A stretch of DNA of 64,000 bases from Xylona heveae TC161 (GCF_001619985.1 NW_017264195.1:434001-498000); one strand, 5' to 3'; positions 24,225 to 36,369 are shown, counted from the stretch's first letter. Notes: generated from the sequence alone by a model not told the origin. Made by a program: numbers and translations.

Positions 24225-24312
24225 GAACAACATCGAAGCTCATGGCGGGGTGGAGTTGATACGAGAAAGTGCTGGAACGATCTGATTGGTTCGATTAGGA
24301 AGCCAGTTGGAA
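24225..24312. promoter_or_regulatory. Candidate gapped heat shock element array upstream of hsp104
   Basis: GAA triplets begin at 24225, 24235, 24265, 24275 and 24310 and a TTC at 24290. All six lie in one 5-bp phase, the geometry bound by trimeric heat shock factor in gap-type elements. The array lies directly upstream of the TATA box. GAA/TTC are frequent triplets, so this remains a candidate. Confidence 0.4.
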
Positions 24313-24889
24313 AGTTGCCTAATTCGGAAGCTTAACGCTCGCTGAGGTCATCATCGCTTGTATGGCCAATCAAAGTGGTTGTGGCTGCCCTCGGGTGTGG
24401 TGATTGAGAGAAGTTGCTGGGGGGTCGTCACGGACCAAGTACGGACAAACTTCGGAGACGCAATTATGTCTTTCTGAGTGGTTTGATGCATGGATAATTA
24501 TGATCGGGAAGTACGGAATACAGTACTAGAATGGTCAGCCAAAACGGCCTTTTTCTACGGCTTCGTGGAGGAACAAGAAAAGAATGTGGGGATAATTTAC
24601 GTATGCAACTCTTTGGGCAGCGGATGATCCGAATACCGTTGACGAGAGGGCTCTCTTTTCGGACGCCGTAGTCGTCCGCCTCCCTCGGGTACCTGAAAAT
24701 CCTAGGTCAGACCATCTCCTCCGCGTCGGTTGCTGGCAAGCCGTTACTCTGTATCTGCGTTGAGGGACCCTGAATAAATTTCCCAGTGTTCTCCTTGTCA
24801 TTGCACCAGCATCAGCACTGGTATCAGCGCCAACACCAGATTTCAGCACCTTTCGTCTTCTTTTTTGGAAACAGACAAATTTGAACACA

Positions 24890-25851
24890 ATGGAGGCGAT
24901 AGCGAATATTACCCGCCTGGAAACTCCGGTCCACCCTTATTATCCTTTGGAAATTCAAATCGTTGGATACGTCGCAAATCAATTATCCGTTCCTCATCTT
25001 CTCGTCAGTTTCGCAGCGGGATGTGCCGCCATCTTCTCCATCACCACTGTGATTGTGACGAAGATCCGGCCTCATTTGCCTCGTTCAGAATTGCTCACCG
25101 TCTTGTGGTTTGTCTTGTGTATGGATCATATCGAGTCTTTGTTTTTTACACAACTTTTGCTAATGCACTCACAGCAGGATGCATTCACTTGTTCTTCGAA
25201 GGTATAGAGGATTCCTCATTGGATGCTACATTAGAAAATGTTTTTCTGACGGAGATTTCTATCTGCAGGCTACTACGTCCTCAATCACACTCGTATGGGC
25301 GGTCAAATGGATCTGTTCGGTCAGCTTTGGAAGGAATACTCTCTCTCCGACTCTCGATACCTCACTAGTGATCCCTTCGTTCTGTGCATGGAGACCATTA
25401 CTGCGGTGAGACTTCCTCCAACAATTTATTGTCACACCATGGATCTGATATAAATGTTTTCAGGCTGCATGGGGCCCCCTCTCCTTCCTGGTGGCTGCTC
25501 TCATTACGACCGAGAGCCCGTTGCGCTATCCCCTGCAGGCAATCGTCTCGCTCGGACAACTGTACGGTGATGTCTTGTATTATACGACGAGCATGTTCGA
25601 CCACTTCCACAAGGGTCTCTCATACTGCCGTCCTGAGTCGTACTACTTTTGGGGATACTACTTTTTTATGAACACCTTCTGGATCATCATACCTCTTGGT
25701 ACGGCTTATGCAGCGATCTTTAGCTTTTGTTGGACTGTTATGCTAATAATGGACATTAGTTCTTCTTTACAACAGTGTTACCGCCACGGCGCGCGCCTTC
25801 AAAATTGCTGAGCAGACTGCTGGAAAGACCCGCCAGAAGAAGCTCAATTAA
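24890..25851 (+). CDS. EBP/EXPERA-family membrane protein (emopamil-binding, sterol delta8-delta7 isomerase type)
   Basis: Five exons: 24890-25118, 25175-25201, 25269-25405, 25464-25698, 25760-25851, giving 239 residues. The sequence shows about four to five membrane segments and the EBP signature: SGCIHLFFEGYYVLNHTRMG, LWKEYSLSDSRYLTSDPFVL, CMETITAAAWGPLSFL, LGQLYGDVLYYTTSMFDHF and NTFWIIIPLVLLYNS. The catalytic-type residues of EBP (His in GCIHLFFEG, Glu in the FFEG motif, the second Glu in CMETI) are present. EBP in animals and plants moves the sterol double bond from C8 to C7 in the ER. Fungi also use the unrelated ERG2 for this step, so the fungal EBP homologue may be redundant or act on another sterol. 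The C-terminus KTRQKKLN resembles a lysine-rich ER retention tail. Exon 2 is only 27 nt. Confidence 0.85.
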
Positions 25852-27280
25852 AAGAACGGGGATCTCAGTGAAAAAACGCATCACCGAGGGATAAATCTTC
25901 TTTCCCGGCTCCGAGGAGATATCACTCCTCCATGGGATATTTCGTCGTCGAGCCGATATATTTTTCCGTGCTATAGAAGCATATATTGTACACATAGACA
26001 ATTATCTAGATCGACTACGATAGTGTAATGTAATGAACCATATCAGAGTTACAGCAGTAAGTGCAACTAGCTCAATGACTTTTGATCGGTTAATATAAGC
26101 CCAACAAAAGGAAATAAATGAAGTTTTTGATGGGTTTTATTCCGGACAAATACATTTGTCGTCATTCAAGGTAGCAGGGCGATAGTCACTATAAATCCGA
26201 TTTGCAAACACTAGTAACAGTGTAATTTACTGCGTCGAGAGACCAAAGAGGCCAGAATGCCTTCACCAGAACGGAAGATTGAGGTCACGCTGCCGACACG
26301 CTTTTTGCACACTGCAAAAACCCCCAATGCTACGTCCTTTTACTCCGGAATTGAGCTGTACCCAAGAGCCACGTCAGTTGATAATCCCCTGTCTTATTGG
26401 TCAGTCTGCGACTCTGCGCATGATGATACCGACAAAAAAAGAGGCATTGACCCCGCATCTCCCCTGGACAGTGATATTATACTTCTGCCTCTTTTCTTGT
26501 CGTAATCTTCAGCTGCTTATTGTTCGCGGCATTGCAATCTTGTTCGGCTCATTAGGCAAACCATTGACTAATTGGAAAACTGCCTAACTCCAAAGTCTGC
26601 CAAAAGAAAAAAAAATCTTTAAAGAAAATGTTCACATAAGCTTTGGTCAGGCTACAAATAGTGTAACTAAAGTCTCATGTCGGTCGCGTCTCAATCAAAG
26701 ACAGATCTCCCTTCCGACCTTGCAGCCTCAAGCACAACAGAAGGGCCGTCGGGGTTGTCGAGCCGGACCACTGTGAGCCTGGAAGCCGCAGCTCCTCTTG
26801 TTAGCCGATGGAGCCCGGACACGTCTAGTGTTGCGACTAGCTCCTTAACTGGCGCTGGCGAAGGCCCGTCTGGGACCCAAGCTTCTCGGGGTTCTATGGC
26901 CTCCGCTGGAGGTGCGAGTACAGGTATTAATAGCACATCAGAGGGTGATGCGACAGAGCCACGAGAGAGCCACGAGAGAGCCACGAGAGGACACTTGAGG
27001 CATTGGAACACGGCGGGCCGCCCAGTCCGGTCGCTGACAGGACTGCGGAGAATTTTGCGCGGACAATGCATCAGAATGCAGCTTCGGCTCAAGCACTTAG
27101 CAGTTCCGGTTCTGCAGCACGGAGCAGAAGAAGACAAGTTTGATCTGAAATTTTTAATAGGCTTGTGAGGGTGATGCGAATGAAAATCCCCCAAAGGAGA
27201 ACTCTTCAAATGCCTATTTCATTTGAGACTAGGGAGTAGAGATATGATGAGACACGTTCCCTCTTGTATTCTTTCCAAAG
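25852..27280. other. Intergenic, with an unassigned GC-richer segment
   Basis: The first 800 bp are AT-rich and featureless. From about 26670 to 27210 there is a GC-richer block with overlapping open frames on both strands (plus 26677-27168, minus 27209-26691) and an 11-bp minisatellite at about 26955-26989. I recognise no protein family in either frame. It may be an orphan gene, a relic or a chance open frame; see findings. Confidence 0.5.
26955..26989. repeat. 11-bp minisatellite, about three copies
   Basis: The unit AGAGCCACGAG is repeated about three times head to tail. The 11-bp unit is not a multiple of three, so copy-number change would shift the frame of any gene across it. Confidence 0.75.
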
Positions 27281-29023
27281 TTAAATGAATAGGGATCTAT
27301 CGCTGTTAAAAATGCTAATGACTTCTTGCTTATAAGTCTCAAACTGTTCCAATTTTTTTGACATGAACTCGCCCATATTGCCTGTCCAGAATCGCGAAAG
27401 AGTAGAATTTAATTGCTCTTTTGGAACCTCATCAAAGAAACCTTTTAGTTGACATCTGACAATATTAAACAAGCCTAGCGGATTCTGTAATGCATATAGG
27501 TATGAGATTCGGCCGGTCTCGAACGCCTCCTTCATCATGCTTGCCTGTGAATAAGCTATTCCGTTGTCGTCGAGTAAGCCCCTGGATTGCTCTTCTTGCT
27601 GAAATATAGCAACAAACTCATTGTAGGCTGTCCAAAATGCTTCATAATTCGGGTCATCGGGACTCTCGGGAAATTCACCAAATAGCCGAAGCGGTGGGAG
27701 CTGGTAAGTCAGAGGCAAAGAGCAAGCCCATTCAAGATCTATAATATGTGAGACCTTCCCTTCCTTATCGACAAAAACGTTGCTAGGGTGCACATCAGTT
27801 AGTCTCATGAGAAAAGGGCCATTCCGCAGGCGGCGATCGATGAATTGAGGGAAAAGGATTTGCATCATAACTAAGTCAGACGCTACCCCTTGTGCATCAA
27901 CTCTGTCCTGAGCCACATTAGGGTGAATTTCAAAGCGCTTATTGTGACAAGATAACATGTCCAGGTAGAAGCTATCTGCATTTGTATATGTTATGTTGCG
28001 TTTGATATGAGTGGGAATTCCGGCGTTCTCCAGCTCAAATAAATGTAACATGCATGGACGACCTGACAAGCTGATCTGACCATGATCATTAATTGTCCAG
28101 GAGCCGATGCGTGGTTGCGAGACTCTGCTAAGGGATAGCATGATCTGCGACATGCTCCGATAGAGGTTGCAAGTCTGCTCTGGCGTTAGGGTTCGTGAGG
28201 AGAGAAGGCGCTCATCCTGATTTTCAATCCAATCGGTGATGATATATCCATGTTCCAAAAAGGTCGATCTCCTCTGTGGGATATATTCACAGAAGCGCGA
28301 ACCCCGAAGGAGATAGCTGCAAACCCTCCAGATTGAGGTTTTAATTCGAAGCCAGAAAGAGAGATACTTTGACTCAAAAAACTTGAAAGCAGCCGTTACC
28401 TGTTAGCATGCTGGGCCAACCCTTGGAGGGAAACACCAAAAGATTAGACCTACACTTAACCCACCAGGCAACCCAAACCCTTTGAGCTTAGCAGTTGGGA
28501 TGTCCGGGCAGTGTTCCCGGATCCAGATATGTGTTGCAGCCTCAGATCGCAGCTTCTCCTCACAGTTCCCTTTTCCTTCTGCAGTCTTGTCGCCCAGCTT
28601 AAACGGCAAAGGTACTCTAAATGCCAGCCATCTTGGCAAACCTTTGACCTCGGTTGACACGCGAATGCAAAGATTAAAGCTTCCATGTTGCCATATTTCT
28701 TTGTTGTCTGCCGAAAAGGGTTTCCCGACAGTGATCTTTGCTGACTCGTTACGTTTAAGACCGAAATGTGATGCAACCAGCTCCTGAATCTCTTCGGACC
28801 GTTCTGCCATCTCTTTATAGAATTCGCCCATTTTCAAAGGGTACTGCAGCGCTAACCTCATATCTTCCTCGCTTTCTAGTGCTTCTTCAAGATCGACTTC
28901 GCCTCGAAGCAGCATTCTTTTTCTCATGCAGTCATTATTGAGCACGTTATTATTGTGTTCTGATTGGAAATTTCGAGCTTGTGTTCGGTCATAGTCCATT
29001 GTGGACTGGACTTTGTTGTTCAT
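27281..29023 (-). CDS. Aminoglycoside-phosphotransferase-like (APH family) kinase, 5' end uncertain
   Basis: Two exons are clear on minus: up to 28454, then 28399-27281 after a 54-bp intron. The protein has HGSFNLCIRV and WLAFRVPLPFKLG (nucleotide-binding lobe), EAATHIWIREHCPDIPTAKL, then EHGYIITDWIENQDERLL and the catalytic loop LTDVHPSNVFVDKEG followed by HIIDLEWAC, the Asp of the metal-binding motif. This is the large fungal APH-like family (choline/aminoglycoside kinase fold), whose substrates are mostly unknown. The first in-frame ATG is at 29023, but the frame stays open and protein-like (SLDFDRPRACHVPSIAWPW) back to about 29180, where an AG acceptor could sit. A first exon near 29210-29300 is therefore likely but I could not find a matching donor. 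The 562 residues from 29023 are a minimum. Confidence 0.75.
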
Positions 29024-30637
29024 GTCTAATCGCACTTGCTGAGCCTCTACCCACGGCCAAGCAATGCTTGGAACATGACAAGCCCGTGGACGATCGAAGT
29101 CTAGAGAGGAACGGAATAGAGCTTCTCGCTCTCCGGGCTTAGATGTAGTTCTACTCGATGGACACAGGATATCTGGAGCCTCAATTTGTTAGCATTTAAC
29201 AAGCCTTGGTTGGACATGTGACTCTAAAGTAGTAGGTTCGGCGAGTTTGGGGCATTATTCGAAGATGAGAAATTAGTAGTATCAAGTGAATCCATATTAC
29301 TTAGCAACATTATAAGACTACGTAGCTACCTTATGGTTTTGAGAGACAGTCAAGTAAGTGGTCAAGGGACCTACCGTTTGGACAGAGACCAGGGTTTCGA
29401 CATCAAGATCGAATCACAGACAAAAGAAGGGAAATTGTGCCGTTGAGACAAGTATAGGGTGTTAGGGGTCCACGTAAGTTAATTGCCTTAGGCGTCAAGC
29501 GCGTAGGGAAACAGAGACAAAAACAATGGATGGAAGGATGGAGATATGCCCTAAGTTAATCGGAGGACTGCAACATTATGCACAGTCGTGTCCATCCTTG
29601 CTGCTATGCATTATTCTATGTGGTAACCGCATTATGCTCATTATTATGTTTACGGAGTACAATGGTTATCATGAGGAAGTGGCTGGACAGGGATGGATGA
29701 TTGGGTGCTCGGTTCGGGCCATGATCAGAAACAAGCTGAGGAGCGAGGAAGGGACCTCGGGAGGCACCAAGTGGGTTTTCGTCTCTTTTCCCCCACCCCG
29801 TCCTTTCCTAATCCATCCACGTTCAGCTAAACAACAACACATGTAAACAATCGCTCCAACCAAGTTTCACTTAGGGTTGACACAAATGTTACTACGACCA
29901 AAGGTTTTCTTAATGAAGAAAATTACATCTCATATGTTCTGTAATCTCTCTTTGGATAATTGTATTGAGTGAAGTGGATTTACTGGGTAGTAGGCATAAC
30001 GGGAGGATCCCTATGCCAAGCTTTTGCTAACCCAGTCTCTCATGCACGAATCTTCGCACACACAGACTCATATTGAAGAGTTTTCAAGAAGTCTGCCTAG
30101 GTTACTAGTATCGATGGAAAAGAATGGCATTAGCAAGGCACGTTGATAAAATGCATCCATGTCTGTCCAATGGCTTGTTTGAAAGAGATCAGCCACGATA
30201 CAAACAATCAAAGCTGAAGCTCCGAACTGGGCCACCATCCCTGCCAGTCTATAATAACAGGGCATGCTCTTGTCCCTACAACCGCCCCAACCTTATCGGC
30301 TGCCGCTTTGGTTGCTACGACACCGCATCTCGTCACAGCATCTCACTGGCCACGCTCTGCAAGCCACCTTTGCTGCCGTTATTCTTCAAGTGAATCCTTT
30401 GTCGGGCATTGCACCACTCAGATGGATTGACCGTCCCGATCGCTGATCCTTCACCCTACAGCCGAGCTTGCCTCGACAACTGAGCCAGAAACGCTGCTCA
30501 TTGTGAAACGCTACAACCATCACTATAACCCACCATAACCTGCCTACCGCACATGCGGGCTGTGTGACCAGTACGTAAACAATGACAACTTTTTGTCGAC
30601 GGATCATTTTCTAATTCGTTCCTGCTCCACGTAGGCA
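29024..30637. other. Intergenic: upstream of the APH-like gene and promoter of the DH-domain gene
   Basis: Divergent arrangement. The APH-like coding frame probably continues to about 29180 and an unplaced first exon may lie beyond. From 29200 to 30500 I see no coding frame, RNA gene or repeat. The right end carries a probable leader intron (30571-30634) and a five-codon upstream frame (30553-30567, including its stop). Confidence 0.5.
30571..30634 (+). other. Probable 5' UTR intron of the DH-domain gene
   Basis: A strong donor GTACGT at 30571, a CTAAT branch-like site at about 30611 and an acceptor CACGTAG ending at 30634 lie just ahead of the start codon at 30638. Upstream, ATG at 30553 opens a minimal frame M-R-A-V-stop. 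A leader intron next to the ATG fits the pattern, but only transcripts can prove it. Confidence 0.45.
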
Positions 30638-33600
30638 ATGCCGTCTCCTTCGACGACACCCACGTCCCATCGGCCACATCACCAAAGGCACCATAGCCAT
30701 GATGTGACGCGTTCCGACTCGATGACCTCTGAGATCAAGCGGGCAACTCGCCCGACCATCGATCGGGCGGAGATTGGTACCCAGTATGCTTCAAGCTCAG
30801 TTATGGAAAGGGTACGAAAGTGGCAGGAACAGGTGTCAACGCCATCGGGTGACGAGAACAATAACAACGACATCATATCTCCTACGAATGAAGACGGAAA
30901 GGATTACATTGGCGAGTGGCGGAGCCCCGGCGGTGTCAGTGAAAAGGAGAATACGCCAGAACACCGAGGCAGTCGCCATAAGATTAAAGTAATCGATGAG
31001 GAGCCACAAGCAAGAGCTCGCAGCGGTAGCGCCCCCCGGAAGAGGGTAGTCAGTGATCAACACTGGCGAAGTAAACGGTCACCACCACGGGAAGCCATCA
31101 CAACAGGCATGGGCAAGCGAACACCTGTGACTCCGAAGACCAAATTGCCCGATGATGGCATCCGAGTAAAAGCAATCCGAGAACCACGAGAAAAGAAACG
31201 CTCGACGCCAGACAAAGATGCAGAAACTTCCCCACCGAAATCACGCACTGTTACGGATGACGGCATACGTGTCTATCGTACACCAGCGAGTGGTCGCTCG
31301 AAGCATATGAAGACGAAGACGACAGAAGGAAAAGGAAGGCCAAGGTCGCGTAGTAGAGACGGTGGGAAAAGCGAAAGTTCAACAGCGACTTTGACTCCAC
31401 CGAGCAAAGGCAATTGCCGCGAGAGAAGTCAGAATGATCTTTCGAGATCTTCTCCTACAGCTGGCTCAACGAAAAAGCGCAGAGGCGACCGCCAAAGCCG
31501 TGATCAAAACATCCAATCCCCTGAACTATCGATGCGCTCCCCCCGCAGTGGGGGCAAGCGCAGCCCCAATCCTCAAGCCTCCAAGTCAAGCCTCCAAACG
31601 GAAGAGGTCCAGAAGGAAAGGAGCTTATCAAATGAACCTGGCCTACGTCCGGCACCGCTTCGCATCCCTGGAAATAGGGTTGAAGCCTGGCTCACCGGGA
31701 CCGCAGATCCCTTTGTTGCAGAAACTGAGCCTCCTGGCCCTTCAAGCAAGGCAACAAAGCCCGTAAAGCGAGCGAGCGTTGCTAAACCAAAAGGTCAGCC
31801 CGTGTCGGATACCAGTTCGAGCCCCCAAAACCAGGTAGATGAGCTGCAACGACCGAGAAGCAGCGGCAGCAAGAGACGCAGGGACGCTCGTCGTTCGCAA
31901 CTTCCCGTCTCGCCACCCGCCTCAGTTGATCACCCTACCAGGAGTCTTACTACCGACAGTTCCGCGCTTGAATTGGCCGAGCCTGAACCCTCTGAGTCTA
32001 GGTCGAGCTCACCGCTGAAAAGGTCAGGCGCAAAACGCCAGTCGATCACAACAATCAAGCATGGTGGCCCGCGGCCCACATCTCAAGAGATACCGGGGTC
32101 GAAGACCGAGGGTGCGGATAGCACTGCTCTCTCTTTGCCTGACCCCTCTCAGCCAAGTCTCGTATTTCAGGGGCCAAATGGTACTCTCAAGCGGCGTTTC
32201 CCACCTACGCAAGGAAGGCAGCTGTCTACCATTGCTTCTGTTGACACGCTGCGAAGCGCTACAGCTTTCTCGGAAAAGACCATTCAGGCCGAGGCCCCTC
32301 ACCCTGATGTTCCGGAGTCTGAAGCCGGTGACAGCTTTGATCCTAACTTTATGCACTCAGTCGCTGGTAGCCAAACGGGTTTGAAACGGAGATTAACAAC
32401 ACACGCGGATCTCATGTCCGTTTTGTCCCTGCCCAGGGGCCGCAACGGGAGCATTAGATCAGCTCGTAGCATACGGACGAATCGAAGTCGCCTGGCCACA
32501 GCTACGACGGGCGATTTGATGAAAGAGCTTGCCTCTGATGAAACCAAGTACATGCGCGAACTGTGTACCTTGGTTGATGGCGTCATTCCCGTTTTGCTCT
32601 CTTGCGTCCTCTCCAAAAGCGAATCGGCTGTGGCTGCTGGTTTATTTAATCAGCATGCATCTCCCAACGATCCGAATATCACACGTCCAATTGTAGACAT
32701 GGGCGTCGCTCTGGAGCGGCTCAAGTCAATGCACAAACGAGTTCCATTAAGTGATCCAGCTGCTCTCCTCACGTGGGCACAAGGGGCTCAAAGAGTCTAC
32801 GTGGACTATCTTAAATCCTGGAGAATGGGCTTTCAAGATGTAGTGGTCAACTTGGCTCCTGCGTCAAAAGAGTCATCTACCGTTGATGGCGACAACAGAT
32901 CCCAGGATGCGAGTGGACGGGATGGAAGTGGATATAGCGGATTGCCCATGAACGAAGATGGCGATATCGTTAATGGTGATGGGGAACGAGTTGACGTCGC
33001 ATTTTTATTGAAGCGGCCTCTTGTTCGTCTGAAGTACCTTGCAAAGACATTCAAGGCACGTATCGAACCAATCCGTGATTTTTGCCACTATGTGTGTTAA
33101 CTGTGCTGCAGGGATTAAATCAATTACAGCCATCAAAGGAAGCCAAGGCTACGGCAACCCGCTATCAGGAGCTTGTAACGGAGGCCCGGAGACGGTCCAA
33201 TGACGAAAGAGCGAGACTGGAAGACGAGGCCGCTGCAGCCATTGATGCTACACGCGCACGAGACCCGCATAGCCTTGCGCCATTGGACGGTGTCATGGTT
33301 GATCCGAGCCGGCACGTACGTGCAAGGGATTATTTTGACATGGAGCTGCAGCATACAAGTGGGCAGTGGATTGACTGTCGCGTGGAACTTCTCCTTCGAG
33401 ATGACGCCTCAGAAAAAGGCTCAAGCGGCGATCTCCTCGTCTGCGAAGTTGATGATATAGGCCGGTGGCTGTTGTTCCCACCCACCAGCTTGAACCGTGT
33501 ATCTGCACGCAATGGTGACCTCAAAGGAGAGATAGTAGTCATGATTCGTGGGACGCTGAGTGACGGCCAAGAGTGGCAGGAACTTCTCTCACTCACCATT

Positions 33601-36369
33601 GACGATGAGCAAGCGGGCTTTGAATGGGTGCAAATGCTTGGGCTAAATCCTGTCCCACCTAGTATAACCAGGACACAGAGTTTTATTAGTCGGCATGAAC
33701 GGCATCACAGTCTGAATCATGATGAACCCTCGAGTTCATCGCGTCCGGGAACGGCACACCGGAATTTTAATCCTCCAAGTCCCACAGAAATTGACATGCC
33801 TATTGGAGAGCAGGCCAGAACATCATCGATGACTTGGAGCCCGAAGACGCCACCCAGATCAAGCGAACAGAAGAACAAAAGCCAGGAAGCTGCTCCCAAA
33901 GCTCCACCATCAAATGAGAGAGCACGACTGCAGAAGAAGCAACCAGAAGAATCAAAATCTCCTAATGCAGATGGGCCGCGAAGACGATTACAGAAATCGC
34001 CAAGGGTTTCGGGTGTATCGGGAGAGTCAAGAACTCCCAATGATCTCAATGAGCTGTTGGACTCGCCCTCGACCGATTTCAATTCAAGCCTGAGACGAAC
34101 TAAAGCAACAAGGGTCTCGAGGGTAGCTCACGAATCTTCACCGAATCTGCGATCTCCTCTATCGACGCGATTTAAGGAGGATGGTAAACGAGCGCACTCT
34201 ACCTTTGATACCCCTCCAAAGATAGATGACGATATAACAGATGCTGAGAGTGCAGCGTCCTCATCTATCTTTCACGGTGCTGCCACAAGAGCGGAGTCAG
34301 ATCCTATCCTAAGACCATCACGGCATTCTGAGCCTAGCTTTGATACGCATCGGGCCTTTCATGCCCACGACAGAGACACTGACGAAGATGAAGATGAAGA
34401 CATCAAAAATGTTGTGCGGCCCCTCTTTGCTCGGTCTGTTTCATCCGTTCCATCAATGGAGCTACCTAGCATGCCTCGCCTTCGAAAAAGTAGCCAGTCG
34501 ATTTCGTCTGTCAAACAAACCAGACCACCATCTCCAGAAGAGTCCATTTCACAGCCACCTTCGGTAACTTCAGCATCATTTGAGCTTCCGCCAGCACTTC
34601 GAAAGAAGCCAACAGCAGACCGATTCAAGAATGAACAAGCCGAATCTGAGCGCGACATACCAGAGCCTCCATCGCCTCCTCCGCCACCGCCTCCACCTCA
34701 CCGATCCCCTAGCCCCCAGCAGGCAAATAGAATTCGTCCACCAGAAATTTTACCACCGAAATCGGGAGGGCACATACGGCGACGTTCCTCGTCACCTCTC
34801 AAGCACGAATATGCTCCATCCAGCGTATCAGGGTCATCTTCTGGAAGTGACTATACGCAATCCGACGATGGGTCGTCATCATCTGAATCTTCCGAGGAGC
34901 TCGAAGATGGAGACGCGCCCACTCCACTCTTGCCATTGGCGGCACTCCATCGCTTTGGAAAGACTTCGCCACATGGCTCTATTTACTCTTTCCCCGCTGG
35001 AAACACAACACTGACTCCTTCACAATCAGCTTCACAGGCGCCTTACAAAACAGTGCCGCCGCAACCAGCTAAATCATCTAAAGCTATTGCCTCTATTTTC
35101 AGCTGGTCCGATAAGGGCATGTGGGAGAACCTGCACCCTGATGAATGCAGTGTTGTGATTACACCGGGCTTGATTGAAGCTTTTGAGATGAGTGCAGCTC
35201 ATTCTCGCCCGATTTCAGCCGGAAAGAATGCCGACAGTGGCGGAGGCTCGCCGCAAGACCGAGGCAGCAACAATGGCGGCGAGCGACCCCTCGTGGCACT
35301 GGAGTTGACACCGCTCGTCCAGCTCCGCCGGGGAACAGCATTAGATATTTCCATTCGCTCTCCTCCAACGGCCAACTCGAGAATAAAGTGCGGTAACAAT
35401 GTCATGTTTCGATCTCGAAATGCAGAAGAATGCGAGAATCTCTACGCCATGATCAACACATCCCGCATCAACAACCCGACTTACATTGCGTTGCAAAATG
35501 CACGTCCTTCATACAGCGATGGCTACGCTACGTCAATCGCTCGTCGCAACAGCACGCGCAGCGGAAGCGGTAGCTGGTTCAGTCTCGGCCGGCGAGGCAG
35601 TTACCGCGCGGCTTCCAGCACACGAACGCCCAGCATTGCCCAAACCGAGAGTAGCGTGGGCAGCTTTACATCTGCATTTTCTGCACTCAAACGGTTCAGT
35701 GGTGGCGCCATGTTCAATGTATCCAAGAGCACCGTGACGTCTCGAAATGGCGACAATACCGCCAGTCGGCCTAACAGCGTCTACTCTACATCTTCCGGGT
35801 CATCGCCCGTTGGGACACCGATTGATCCCAACAGCCCGAACCAAGGTGCCATCGGCATGTCCAACATGAAGATTCGTCTCTACCGTCGTGAAACTGCCTC
35901 GAAATGGCGGGACATGGGCTCGGCGCGTCTCACAATCCTCCGTCCTCCTGCCGACGGTGCCCTGCCCGGGTCCCCTGGCCTCAAGCAAGTCCTGTATAAG
36001 GGCAACGAGAAGCGCATCGTCATCAATGGCAAGACCAAGGGCGAGAGTTTGCTTGATGTATGTCTCACTGACAGCTGCTTTGAGCGCGTCGCGCGCACGG
36101 GTATCGCCATGAGTGTGTGGGAAGAAAGTGTTGGTACGAAGGGCGAGATTGGTGGCGTTGGTGCTATTGGAGGTGTCGGCGGAGCCAAGGCACACATTTA
36201 TATGATCCAGGTATGTTACCAGCCACGATTTATTAGAGAGGCCATATCCGGGAAATGGCAACGGAGTTGGCCTGTGCCCTATAATGAAAAGATGCTGATT
36301 GAATCTTAGTTGAAATCCGAGGCCGAAACGGCGTACATTTACTCTCTCGTCGGAAAGTCAAAATATTAG
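30638..36369 (+). CDS. Large DH-domain (RhoGEF-like) protein with PH-like modules
   Basis: Three exons: 30638-33055, 33112-36210, 36310-36369, all phase 0, giving 1858 residues. The first 600 residues are Ser/Arg/Pro-rich and disordered. A DH-like helical region runs from about residue 626 (ATTGDLMKELASDETKYMRE) to 830 (LLKRPLVRLKYLAKTFKGLN), with the conserved KRPLVRLKYLAKTFK helix. A PH-like segment follows (about 870-985: DYFDMELQHTSGQWIDCRVE). After another disordered part with a Pro run, a second PH-like segment lies near 1534-1610 and a conserved C-terminal block from about 1726 (KIRLYRRETASKWRDMGSAR). The architecture suggests a polarity scaffold or Rho-family exchange factor; catalytic activity is not assured. 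I recall similar fungal proteins carrying splicing-coactivator labels, probably because of the Ser/Arg-rich part. The first coding intron appears to use a GC donor. Confidence 0.78.

Larger units (their letters stand above)
24001..24889. other. Divergent promoter region hsp104 / EBP-like gene
   Basis: An 889-bp region between two outward-facing start codons. The hsp104-proximal part holds the TATA box and GAA/TTC array listed separately. A CCAAT box (complement on minus) lies at about 24363-24367. A short open frame at 24535-24888 on minus shows no similarity. Confidence 0.55.
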
